Part shown: positions 15,567-23,164 of the stretch, piece after piece
Layout of the letters: each line of letters opens with the position of its first letter
Position numbering within the stretch: position 1 is the stretch's first letter
DNA from: Deltaproteobacteria bacterium
Lineage (GTDB): Bacteria > JAUYMQ01
Length of the DNA: 27,858 nt
NCBI GenBank assembly: GCA_030698575.1
Contig: JAUYMQ010000337.1
Coordinates: 1-27,858, forward strand
Direction: 5' to 3'
Notes under the pieces: model-generated
Seen by the model: the letters and a program-made list of their open reading frames with translations, nothing else
What the model was told of the DNA's origin: nothing
Database searches by the model: none
Made by a program: the position numbers and the translations under genes

Positions 15567-17543
15567 CTACATGCTTGCGATTCGCTCGACGGCCGCGGTG
15601 GGCCCCGCAAGGAGGAGCGTATCCCCCTCGCGGATCCGGTCGCTGGAGGACGGGACGCGAGTCCTCGAACCTCCCTTGCTCCCGGTCTGGTTTCGAATGA
15701 AGATCACCTGCACACCGTACTCCACCCTGACGTTCAGCTCGCCGATGGTCCGGCCGAGAAATGCGGGCGGCGCCAGTATCTCCCCCATGACGTGACCATC
15801 CCCGAGGTCGACGCGGCGTAGCTTCTCCGCGAGCCGGACGCTGCTGCCCAGGCTTCCGGTCAGATCCAGTTCGATCAAGGCGCGATTCCGGGCCTCGATG
15901 ACGTCGGATTTCCGCACGACACCAATCACCTTTCGAGGGTTGTCCGCCGGCACCACGGCGATCTCGTCCATGTCCCCCTGGCCGAACAGGCGGAGCACGT
16001 GGTCGAGGTCGTCTTGCTCGGTCACCGTCATGCGGAAGGGATCCAGCAGATCCCCCGCGACGACCACGTCCTGCAGCGTTTCGCGCTCGAAAATCACTTC
16101 TCTCAGCCGTGACAGCGAGATGGCCCCTTCCAGTTCCCCCCTGTTGTTGAGGACGAATAACTCCTTGTGGCGGCTTCTGACGACCATCTCGAGCACGACG
16201 AGCAACTTTGCTGAATCCGGTATCAACTCGGCTTCTCGATCGAAGATGTCGGCGACACGGATGTGCTTCAGCACGTTCGCGTCGGGCACGGCGCGGATGT
16301 CCACTCCGCGGCGCATGAGCTTCATGGTGTAGATCGAGTCCCGTTTGAGCCAGGTGGCCAGAAGGCTGCTCACCACGCACGACGCCATGAGGGGCGGGAC
16401 GATGGTGTAGTCCCCCGTCATCTCGAATATGATGATAATGGCGGTGATCGGGGCATGCGTCGTGGCCGCCACGACGGCGCTCATGCCCACGAGGGCATAG
16501 GCGCCTGACGTCGCGGTCCAGCCGGGAAACCACTGATGGACGAGGGTGCCGAAGAAGCCCCCGGTCACCGCCCCGAGAAAGAGCGAAGGCGCGAAGACAC
16601 CGCCCGAGCCGCCCGAACCGATCGTGACCGAGGTGGCGACCATCTTGGCCAGCAGGAGGGCCCCCAGGGTCAGCAGGGGCAGGCTGCCCACGAGGGCATG
16701 ATTGATGCTGCCGTAGCCGACGCCGAATACCTCGGGGAGCCAGACGCCGATACACCCGATGAGAAGCCCTCCCAGGGCGGGCTTCAGGTACTCCGGCATC
16801 GGCACCCGCTCAAACAGGTCCTCCGTCCCGTAGAGCAGGACCGTCATTCCCACGCCCACGAAAGCCGCGACGATGCCGAGCCCCATGTATGGGACAAGTT
16901 CGAAAGGGCTCACGAGCGCGTAGTCCGGGACATCGAACGCGGGAAAGTCGCCCAGGAAATGGCGGGAGAGCACGGTGGCCACGACGGAGGAGATGACGAT
17001 GGGGCTGAATTGGGCGACGCCGAAGTCACCCAGGATGATCTCCACGGCGAACAGGGCTCCGGCGATGGGTGCGTTGAAGGTCGCCGCGATTCCCGAGGCG
17101 GCGCCACAGGCCACGATGGTCCTGAGGTGGCGGGAAGGGAGCCGCAGGAACTGACCGATCGTCGAGCTGAGCGCCGAGCCTATCTGAACAATGGGCCCTT
17201 CGCGCCCCACCGAACCGCCCGATCCGATGGAGATCGCAGAGGCCAGCGCTTTGACGGCCACCACGCGGGGGCGGATGGTCCCTCCGCGCAGCGTAACGGC
17301 TTCCATGACCTCCGGCACGCCGTGACCCTTGGCTTCCCGGGCGAAGAAGTAGACCAGGGGCCCGACAATGAGTCCTCCCAGTGCGGGGATGAGTAGACGG
17401 TAGGTCCACGGAAGGGCGCTGGCGATCGGGAGAAGATCGCCGCTGCCTCCGAAGAACCGGGACTGAACGAGCTTGATAAGCTCGCGGAAGGCAATGGCGC
17501 CGAAACCCCCGGCAACGCCGGTGAAGATCGCCACCACCACCAT
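15567..17543 (-). CDS. CLC-type chloride channel/antiporter with CBS and RCK_C domains
   Basis: 658 residues. The membrane CLC core (1-420) carries GSGGS (107-111), GREGP (113-117) with the gating Glu115, and GGVFAPSLFLGAVTGG for the anion site; the pore Tyr is in GDYTIVPP. The position of E. coli Glu203, the internal proton glutamate, reads Ile (LFAVEII instead of LFIIEE), so coupling may differ from the classical 2Cl-/H+ exchanger. A CBS pair follows (about 430-550), then a TrkA-C/RCK_C-like domain to the end (LGRTIGEL, IREGDTLLL). ATG 17543 begins right at the first helix and has no good Shine-Dalgarno. The frame stays open upstream for more than 50 codons without ATG, GTG or TTG, so the true N-terminus is uncertain. 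Confidence 0.93.
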   Translation of the reverse strand: MVVVAIFTGVAGGFGAIAFRELIKLVQSRFFGGSGDLLPIASALPWTYRLLIPALGGLIVGPLVYFFAREAKGHGVPEVMEAVTLRGGTIRPRVVAVKALASAISIGSGGSVGREGPIVQIGSALSSTIGQFLRLPSRHLRTIVACGAASGIAATFNAPIAGALFAVEIILGDFGVAQFSPIVISSVVATVLSRHFLGDFPAFDVPDYALVSPFELVPYMGLGIVAAFVGVGMTVLLYGTEDLFERVPMPEYLKPALGGLLIGCIGVWLPEVFGVGYGSINHALVGSLPLLTLGALLLAKMVATSVTIGSGGSGGVFAPSLFLGAVTGGFFGTLVHQWFPGWTATSGAYALVGMSAVVAATTHAPITAIIIIFEMTGDYTIVPPLMASCVVSSLLATWLKRDSIYTMKLMRRGVDIRAVPDANVLKHIRVADIFDREAELIPDSAKLLVVLEMVVRSRHKELFVLNNRGELEGAISLSRLREVIFERETLQDVVVAGDLLDPFRMTVTEQDDLDHVLRLFGQGDMDEIAVVPADNPRKVIGVVRKSDVIEARNRALIELDLTGSLGSSVRLAEKLRRVDLGDGHVMGEILAPPAFLGRTIGELNVRVEYGVQVIFIRNQTGSKGGSRTRVPSSSDRIREGDTLLLAGPTAAVERIASM

Positions 17544-17760
17544 GAAGGTGTGGCCGGGGATCCGTGATCTCAGCGAACTGGAAGACGCCTCGGCGATGAC
17601 CCTTCTCCACGCAACTGATTCGGGACAGGGCCGGCTGCGGTCACAAGACGACGAGTACCTGCGGGCCCCCGGGCCGCGCGCGGGCAGGATCCCGGCTGAG
17701 CGCGGTGCGCGTTCGTGACCATAACGCCTGCCGATGCGCGGCGCAATCAGTCGAGGATTT
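17544..17760. other. Gap between CLC gene and DUF2779 gene
   Basis: A 217-base stretch with no independent gene seen. The minus-strand CLC frame stays open through much of it but without an ATG, GTG or TTG. No convincing promoter or terminator was found. Confidence 0.4.
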
Positions 17761-19239
17761 TCAGGAAGCGAGCAGCTGGAAGAGGCTTAGCATGGCCTCG
17801 GTGTCGCGCTTGCAGTAGGCTAGAAGCTCCGCGCGCAGCCGGACGGCGCGGTCCGCGGGCGTGGCCGGGTCGATCATCTCGGCGTAGGCGAGTCCGGCCA
17901 GCGTCCCCTCGGCGATCGCGAGATCGCCGTAGCCACTTCCAGGCACGAGGACCGGGAGGACGTTTTTGATCGAGAAAGACCCGTGGAAGTCCGGATGGTA
18001 GCAATGGTCCCGGATGAGGGGGTGCATGTCCTGCACGCGGCCCTCGATGCTGAGCAGTTCCGTGGCCAGGTCAGGAAGGGCGTCGGCCAACTCCCTGAGG
18101 CGTGTCGCCTCGAAGCTTGAATAGGCGGCGACCGATGCGGCGCCGCGTGTGGCCTCGACCAGGCTTCGCGCGAGGGCAGGGCGGGGGTCGTCGGCTCCGC
18201 CGTGAAGATACTCGTGGTGAACCGGCTGCCCGTTCTTCTCCAGCACATGCAGGGAGTACTGGAAGGGGATCATCTGGTAGGGGTGCGTGCCCGGAAAGAG
18301 CGGGAGGCCCGGATTCACCGTTTCGAAGTCGAGGAAGTGGACAGGATACCGGTAGGCCTTCAATCGTTTCGACAGCGCGGCGTCGATGATCGGCTTGCCC
18401 GTCCTGATAGCGAGGCACTGGCGATCCTGCAGCCTGGTCAGCGCCACCTCCCCCTCCGGCAGGTCGCGGAGGTCGCGCAAGCCGAGCGCCCGCAACTCGT
18501 CGAGCAGCCGGGGCGAGATCCGGTAGAGCTCATGGAGCGGATGCGCCGGGGCATCCCGGTGACAGTGGCCGTGGAAGGGGCAGACGTAGGGGCGGGCGCA
18601 ATGCGGCCCGATCTCGATGGGCGGCGGCGTGTTTTCGCGAAGAATCGCCCACATGCCGTCCAGGTGGGACTCGACGGCAGGGAGCCGCCCGCGCGCCTCC
18701 TTGGTCAAATCCCCGAGGTGTAAGAGCTTTGCGAGATCGTACTCACCGCCCGGATGGACGTAGTCGCGGTTCAGGTGCATGAGGCCCGCCCGCCTGATGC
18801 TGACCCCCGCGCCATCGATGACGTGGAGCTGGAGGGCGACGTCGTCGACGTGCTCGTTCTTCACGCGCGTGGTCGACTTCACCTCGATGAGATCGAATTC
18901 GTCCTTGCCCGCGCGTCGCAGCACATCGGCCCGGATTCGAATGCCCTCATGCGTGAAGGCCGCCTCGAAAATGGCGGGTATCCCGTCGTCCTGGAGCGCG
19001 CGGCGCGTGCGGGACTCGGCGCGGGCGTGCTGCAGAGGTCCTTCCTCGACGAGAAGGCCGCCGGGGTATTGCTGGCGCGCCAGCGCGCCCACCCGGTTGC
19101 CGCTGTCGAAGATGGCCTGCTGCACGGGCCCGACGGGATCGGCCAGGCGCGGATCGTGTCCGGTCAGGTAGAGCCGCTTCGGGCACTGGAGCCCTGCGGT
19201 GTAGCGTGATTTCGAAAGTGTGGGTGCGCGTGATGCCAT
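17761..19239 (-). CDS. DUF2779-type protein: Cas4-like Fe-S nuclease fused to RNase H-fold exonuclease
   Basis: 492 residues in two parts. The N-terminal half resembles Cas4/AddB-like PD-(D/E)xK nucleases: catalytic Asp116 and Glu119-Val-Lys121 in DLIEVKS, with four cysteines placed for a 4Fe-4S cluster, Cys19 in LQCPKRLYL and Cys214, Cys220, Cys226 in HCARPYVCPFHGHC. The C-terminal half has a DnaQ-like exonuclease core: Asp304 and Glu306 in FLDFET, AAYSSFEATRL, and CKRDTEAM near the end. This matches the DUF2779 architecture; its biological role is not established as far as I know. There is no CRISPR, helicase or toxin nearby. ATG 19239 is chosen since family-like sequence (TLSKSRYTAG) starts right after it; the frame is open to 19857 but the added sequence is compositional noise. 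Confidence 0.83.
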   Translation of the reverse strand: MASRAPTLSKSRYTAGLQCPKRLYLTGHDPRLADPVGPVQQAIFDSGNRVGALARQQYPGGLLVEEGPLQHARAESRTRRALQDDGIPAIFEAAFTHEGIRIRADVLRRAGKDEFDLIEVKSTTRVKNEHVDDVALQLHVIDGAGVSIRRAGLMHLNRDYVHPGGEYDLAKLLHLGDLTKEARGRLPAVESHLDGMWAILRENTPPPIEIGPHCARPYVCPFHGHCHRDAPAHPLHELYRISPRLLDELRALGLRDLRDLPEGEVALTRLQDRQCLAIRTGKPIIDAALSKRLKAYRYPVHFLDFETVNPGLPLFPGTHPYQMIPFQYSLHVLEKNGQPVHHEYLHGGADDPRPALARSLVEATRGAASVAAYSSFEATRLRELADALPDLATELLSIEGRVQDMHPLIRDHCYHPDFHGSFSIKNVLPVLVPGSGYGDLAIAEGTLAGLAYAEMIDPATPADRAVRLRAELLAYCKRDTEAMLSLFQLLAS

Positions 19240-19559
19240 CGAACCTGCCCTCTTTGTCGGGGCGCGCGGGAAGTGCTGCGATGAGCCGGGAACGAGCAAC
19301 CAGATGAGCAACCGCTGGACGGGCGGCCAGTACAGTATGTTCCGGATGTTCCCCGGCGCATATCTCGTATTTTCCTTCCTGTAACTATAGACCAGGCATG
19401 TGACATCGGCTCCTGGTGTGAAGGCATCTGGCCTTCGCGGCCGGCGGCGGCACGGGGCCGGGGGGACGGTTGCTCGTGCGCGCGCGCTATCGCAGCGGAG
19501 TTGTGCGGGGTGTGGCGGCTCGCGGGAATTCTCGGGGCGCTCGTTCCGCGGGATGTGTC
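19240..19559. other. Non-coding gap between DUF2779 gene and quinone oxidoreductase gene
   Basis: This 320-base stretch has no credible gene on either strand. It must hold the promoter of the DUF2779 gene (minus strand) and the 3' end of the upstream minus-strand gene. A short direct repeat, GGAACATCC GGAACATAC on the minus strand (around 19335-19353), and an AT-rich patch near 19365-19392 are the only things that stand out. I found no clear -35/-10 pair and no T-tract terminator. Confidence 0.5.
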
Positions 19560-20534
19560 CTAAGGGGTCACGACGAGCTTGCCGTAGCTCTCCCGCGATC
19601 CGAGGGCGCGGAGCGCCTCGGGGAGCTGCTCGAGCGGATAGCTCTTGTAGACTACCGGGTTGATCTTGCCGTCTTCGTAGAGCTTGAAGAGCGCGTCGAA
19701 GGTCTCGGGCATGCGCTGGGGCTCGTTCACGGCGTAGGCCCCCCAATGGAGGCCCACGACGGAGATGTTCTTGAGCAGAATCCGGTTGGCCTTGATCTCC
19801 GGAATATTGCCGCTCGCGAAACCGATCACCAGCAGCCGCCCGTTCCACGCGATGCACTTCAGCGATCGATCGAGGATGTCGCCGCCCACCGGATCGTAGA
19901 TGACGTCGGCGCCCCGGCCGTCGGTCATATCGCGCACCTTCTGAACGAAATCCTCCGTCTTGTAATTGATCGTGAAGTCCGCGCCTTCCTTCTTGACGCG
20001 CTCGAGCTTGTCGTCGCTCCCCGCCGTTCCAATGACCGTCGCACCGAGCGCCTTGCCGATCTGAACGGCCGCGATCCCCACGCCGCCCGCCGCCGCATGA
20101 ACGAGCAGCGTTTCGCCGGCCTGGAGATTGGCGCGGTAGACGAGCCCTGCGTAGGAGGTCGGGTAGACGATCGGAAGACCGGCCGCCTGCTCGAAGGACA
20201 TTCTTTCCGGGAACTTGTAGGCCGCAATCGCCGGCACGACCGCGCGCCCGGCGTAGCCCCCCGTCGGGATGGCGCCCAGGACGCGATCGCCGACGGCGAA
20301 CCCTTCGGCCTCGGGCCCCACTTCGCGAACAACGCCGGCCACTTCGCCTCCGGGGATGAACGGGAAGGGGGGCTTCGACTGGTACTTCCCCTGGACCAGA
20401 AGGATGTCAAAGAAGTTGACTCCGGCGGCCTTAACATCGATGCCGAGCATCCCCCGGGTTACCTCCGGCTCGGGTGCCTCCTGGACCTTCAGGTCGGCCG
20501 GCTCCATCCAGCGGTCAACAACAATCGCTTTCAT
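19560..20534 (-). CDS. Quinone oxidoreductase-like MDR-family protein (NADPH-dependent)
   Basis: 324 residues of the medium-chain dehydrogenase/reductase superfamily, zinc-free quinone reductase branch: no zinc-binding cysteine cluster, a GroES-like N-terminal half with AAGVNFFDIL and PFIPGGEVAGVV, then the Rossmann motif HAAAGGVGIAAVQIGKALGA near residue 145 and VIYDPVGGDI. Members reduce quinones or enoyl compounds with NADPH. The ATG at 20534 is preceded by GGGAGGATC on the minus strand. It stands alone between the DUF2779 gene and an accessory patch. The physiological substrate is unknown. Confidence 0.93.
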   Translation of the reverse strand: MKAIVVDRWMEPADLKVQEAPEPEVTRGMLGIDVKAAGVNFFDILLVQGKYQSKPPFPFIPGGEVAGVVREVGPEAEGFAVGDRVLGAIPTGGYAGRAVVPAIAAYKFPERMSFEQAAGLPIVYPTSYAGLVYRANLQAGETLLVHAAAGGVGIAAVQIGKALGATVIGTAGSDDKLERVKKEGADFTINYKTEDFVQKVRDMTDGRGADVIYDPVGGDILDRSLKCIAWNGRLLVIGFASGNIPEIKANRILLKNISVVGLHWGAYAVNEPQRMPETFDALFKLYEDGKINPVVYKSYPLEQLPEALRALGSRESYGKLVVTP

Positions 20535-20747
20535 TGATCCTCCCTGTGTGGTGCGGCGACGAAGGAGTCTGCCGAGCTAGCGCCCCGTCCATGCAACCAC
20601 CGCCCCCCGGGACGGGCGGGCGGCGTGAAACCCCCAGTCTACCCGATCGAGCACGCCATTGGCATCGTCGCTTCGATCCGGGCTCGGCATCGCGGGGAAT
20701 AGCGCAGCGGTGCGTGCGTCGCGGGGTCTGGAAACGGAGCACTTTCT

Positions 20748-20775
20748 TTGGACCGTCGAATTGCGGTGTTATACT
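20748..20775 (+). promoter_or_regulatory. Promoter of the small hypothetical gene
   Basis: TTGGAC (20748-20753) and TATACT (20770-20775) are 16 bases apart, and the ATG of the following gene lies about 37 bases after the -10. The AT-rich -10 is distinctive against the surrounding GC-rich sequence. Confidence 0.5.
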
Positions 20776-20811
20776 TCCCGCCGCGGCAGCCTATCTGCTA
20801 AGGGGCAGAGA

Positions 20812-21237
20812 ATGGGACGTCGAACTGGCCGTATGTTGATTGGATTTTCGGGTGTTCTCTTGGCCGCCGCTGTCGCGGTGTGGGCGATCGATATTTACCA
20901 GGGTCCAGGTAGAGTGGCCCAGATACTCAACATTGCTGTAGCGCCAAGATCCCTCCATGTGATGGACTGCAAGGACGGACCGATTACAGACGTATTGATA
21001 ACGTGCGCAATAGAGATCGATCCTCAAGAGTTTCCGCTGCTTCTTGCCGGGTATTCCTTTGCCAGGACTTCCACGGATGTTATTAGTTCCTCCTCCGGCT
21101 TGCCGAAGATCGGACCCGAGTTCCCTGTCAGGGCGGTATACAGCGTCTTCCCCTCAAGCTTCAAACATGGCGGTTCCGTGACAATCCTTGCAGACAGCGA
21201 GCGCAGGCGGGCGATAGTGCATCTGTACATTGAATAG
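20812..21237 (+). CDS. Hypothetical protein with N-terminal membrane anchor
   Basis: 141 residues, not recognised. Residues 1-7 are basic (RRTGR), followed by a hydrophobic stretch at 8-26, so it is exported or anchored with its C-terminus outside the cytoplasm. The outer part has two cysteines, Cys53 and Cys65, that could form a disulfide, and is rich in short beta-type segments (VLITCAIEI, FPVRAVYSVF, GSVTILAD, AIVHLYIE). ATG 20812 is chosen: AAGGGG lies 6 bases before it and a promoter is visible upstream. Base composition is noticeably less GC-rich than in the neighbours, and there is no operon partner, which suggests horizontal acquisition. Confidence 0.7.
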   Translation: MGRRTGRMLIGFSGVLLAAAVAVWAIDIYQGPGRVAQILNIAVAPRSLHVMDCKDGPITDVLITCAIEIDPQEFPLLLAGYSFARTSTDVISSSSGLPKIGPEFPVRAVYSVFPSSFKHGGSVTILADSERRRAIVHLYIE

Positions 21238-21388
21238 TTGCGCCTTGATCTCAGATGGAACGGACGCGCTGCCAGCGCCGTCCCGACTTCGAGTGTTGTG
21301 ACGCCACAGGATCTAGTAATCGACGCACCTTCAACATGCGTCATTGCGGCGTCTGACACCTGGCAAGAGGATTCATGCATTCCAGTCG

Positions 21389-21934
21389 TCACATGCCTGT
21401 CCCATGAAAACCGATGCGGGGGCGCGGCGGAGTCGGCGGAGGCGCCGCCAGCCGCCGGATTACGCCCACGAGTTCCCGGATCGCCGCGTCGTGCGCGCCC
21501 ACGCGGCGCTCCAGTTCCGCCAGCGTGTGGACCAGTTCCTTGTGCTCGGCGACCACCTGCCGAAGTCGCACGAAGGCCCGCACGACGTACACGCTCGCTT
21601 CGACCGCCCGGCAGCTGTTCAGCACGTTCGCGGCCATGATCGTCCCATGCTCGGTGAAGGCGTAGGGTCGGTATCGAACATTCCGCTTCGAAGCGGTCAC
21701 AAATTGTGACCGCATGATTTCGGCCTCTTTCAAGGTCAACCTGAAGGCGAAGTCCACGGGAAACCGTTCTGTGTTCCTCTTGACGGCTTGATTCAACACC
21801 TTCGTGGGGACGCCGTAGAGTTTCGCCAGATCCGCATCCAACAAGACCCGCTGGCCGCGAATCAGGAGGATCTGGCTCTCGATCCGCTCGACCGACGCGA
21901 TGACGTGAGCCGACCCTTCTCGCCTGGAAACCAT
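21389..21934 (-). CDS. ORF6N domain protein
   Basis: 181 residues. The N-terminal 100 residues are a typical ORF6N domain: IESQILLIRGQRVLLDAD, LAKLYGVPTKVLNQAVKRN, RFPVDFAFRLT, and RPYAFTEHG followed by a helix with VLNS and AVEASVYVVRAF. The C-terminal part is a charged helix, probably coiled coil (VVAEHKELVHTLAELERRV), then a Pro-rich tail. ORF6N proteins come from phages and mobile elements and are thought to bind DNA, but are also common as lone chromosomal genes. AGAGGAAT directly precedes the ATG at 21934. No other phage gene is present. Its role is unknown. Confidence 0.88.
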   Translation of the reverse strand: MVSRREGSAHVIASVERIESQILLIRGQRVLLDADLAKLYGVPTKVLNQAVKRNTERFPVDFAFRLTLKEAEIMRSQFVTASKRNVRYRPYAFTEHGTIMAANVLNSCRAVEASVYVVRAFVRLRQVVAEHKELVHTLAELERRVGAHDAAIRELVGVIRRLAAPPPTPPRPRIGFHGTGM

Positions 21935-22022
21935 ATTCCTCTGTGGTTGTCTTGTTCGTCTTTCCCGGCCGAGGCGTCCAGCCGGTCCGGACGATTGACA
22001 CTCTCTTTCATGGCATACGGGT

Positions 22023-22041
22023 GCGACGAAAAAATCGTCGC
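22023..22041 (+). repeat. Perfect hairpin GCGACGA-AAAAA-TCGTCGC
   Basis: A 7-bp perfect stem with an all-A loop (22030-22034), only 3 bases before the REPIN-like inverted repeat at 22045. It lacks a following T tract. It may be a separate structural element or part of the same mobile repeat. Confidence 0.5.
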
Positions 22042-22044
22042 GGC

Positions 22045-22116
22045 AATAGGGACGTTCACTATTCTCGCCGCTCTATGTGGCGGGGAAGCTGAAGGAAAAT
22101 AGTGAACGTCCCCATT
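22045..22116 (+). repeat. REPIN-like inverted repeat element
   Basis: The arms AATAGGGACGTTCACTATT (22045-22063) and AATAGTGAACGTCCCCATT (22098-22116) are inverted repeats with one mismatch in 19. The 34-base centre can form a second small stem (CGCC/GGCG at about 22066-22082). This layout matches repeats moved by REP-associated tyrosine transposases (RAYT, Y1_Tnp), and the GGGACGTT core is one I associate with such repeats. No transposase is encoded in the window, so the copy would be non-autonomous. Confidence 0.65.
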
Positions 22117-22191
22117 ATCCCGTCTGGCACTGCGCTCGGGGTTCCATTATGCTGGAGCCCGCATCCAACGCCTGCAAAGGAGGGGACCCCC

Positions 22192-23133
22192 TTGGAACTC
22201 AAGGAGATCGGCAGCAATGTATACGCCTGCCTGCAGGAGGACCGGGGGCTCGGGTGGAGCAACTCCGGACTGATCAACCGCGCCGGCGGCCTCGTGGTGG
22301 ATACCTTCTGGGATCTCCCTCATACGCGCGAGTTGATCGAGAACTACAGCCGCGTGTGGAAGACGCCCGCGCGGCGAGTCGTGAACACCCACCACAACGG
22401 CGACCACTGCTGGGGGAACCAGCTCTTCGAGGGCGCCGAGATCATCGGCCACCGGCTGTGCGCCGAGGGGATGAAAGGCGAGTCGCCGGAGCTGCTCCAG
22501 ATGATGAAGGGGATGGCCGGGAATGAAGACGCCGCACTGGCGGGCTTCGCCCGGGCGCTGGTTGCCTGGGATTTCGCGGGGATAACGCCCACGCCGCCGA
22601 CCACATTCATCGAAGGGCGCATGACATTGAACCTTGAAGACGTCCCCGTGCATCTCATCCACGTCGGGCCGGCGCACACGGGGGGAGACGTCATCGTCCA
22701 CCTTCCCGAGCAGCGCGTCGTGTTCGCCGGTGACGTGCTCTTCCGGCGCTGCACCCCCATCGGCTGGGACGGCACCTACGCGAAATGGATCCAGGCCCTC
22801 GATGACATCGTGGCGCTCGCGCCGGAGGTCATCGTGCCGGGCCACGGTCCCCTCTGCGGCGTCGAGGGGCCGCGTGAAATGAAGGCCTATCTCGAGTATG
22901 TGCGGAGCGAATCGAAGAGATTCTTCGACGAGGGGGTTCCGGCAATCGAGGCGTCGCGGCGCATCGATCTGGGCCCCTACGCCGGCTGGACCGAACCCGC
23001 CCGGATCATCTTCAATGTCGAGCGAGCCTACCGTGAGTTGCGGGGTGACCCCTACGATGCGCCCATCGATGCGCAGGAAATCATCCGTAACATGTTCACC
23101 CTCCAGCAAGAACCGAAGTTCGCCCGCGCCTGA
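22192..23133 (+). CDS. Metallo-beta-lactamase-fold hydrolase
   Basis: 313 residues with the MBL fold: NTHHNGDHCWGN near residue 65, His in GPAHTGGD, Asp in VFAGDVLF, and His in VPGHGPLCG. The first motif is HxNxDH rather than HxHxDH, so one usual zinc ligand (His118 in the standard numbering) is Asn; some hydrolase subfamilies share this pattern. TTG 22192 is chosen over the in-frame GTG at 22102 because AGGAGG lies 8 bases upstream of it, and because the GTG falls inside the REPIN-like arm. The LCAT lipoprotein gene follows after 31 bases. The substrate is unknown; it is unlikely to be a true beta-lactamase. Confidence 0.88.
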   Translation: MELKEIGSNVYACLQEDRGLGWSNSGLINRAGGLVVDTFWDLPHTRELIENYSRVWKTPARRVVNTHHNGDHCWGNQLFEGAEIIGHRLCAEGMKGESPELLQMMKGMAGNEDAALAGFARALVAWDFAGITPTPPTTFIEGRMTLNLEDVPVHLIHVGPAHTGGDVIVHLPEQRVVFAGDVLFRRCTPIGWDGTYAKWIQALDDIVALAPEVIVPGHGPLCGVEGPREMKAYLEYVRSESKRFFDEGVPAIEASRRIDLGPYAGWTEPARIIFNVERAYRELRGDPYDAPIDAQEIIRNMFTLQQEPKFARA

Positions 23134-23164
23134 GCGGCGCGCCCGGCTTCGCCCCGGGCCGAGC

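Noticed and set aside
19240-19857. N-terminal extension of the DUF2779 gene by about 200 codons
   Set aside because: The extension has no family-like sequence, would overlap the end of the neighbouring quinone oxidoreductase gene, and homology-like sequence starts at ATG 19239.
21322-21342. GACGCA/TGCGTC stem between convergent genes as a bidirectional terminator
   Set aside because: Only 6 bp with a 9-base loop and no T tract on either strand; too weak to call.
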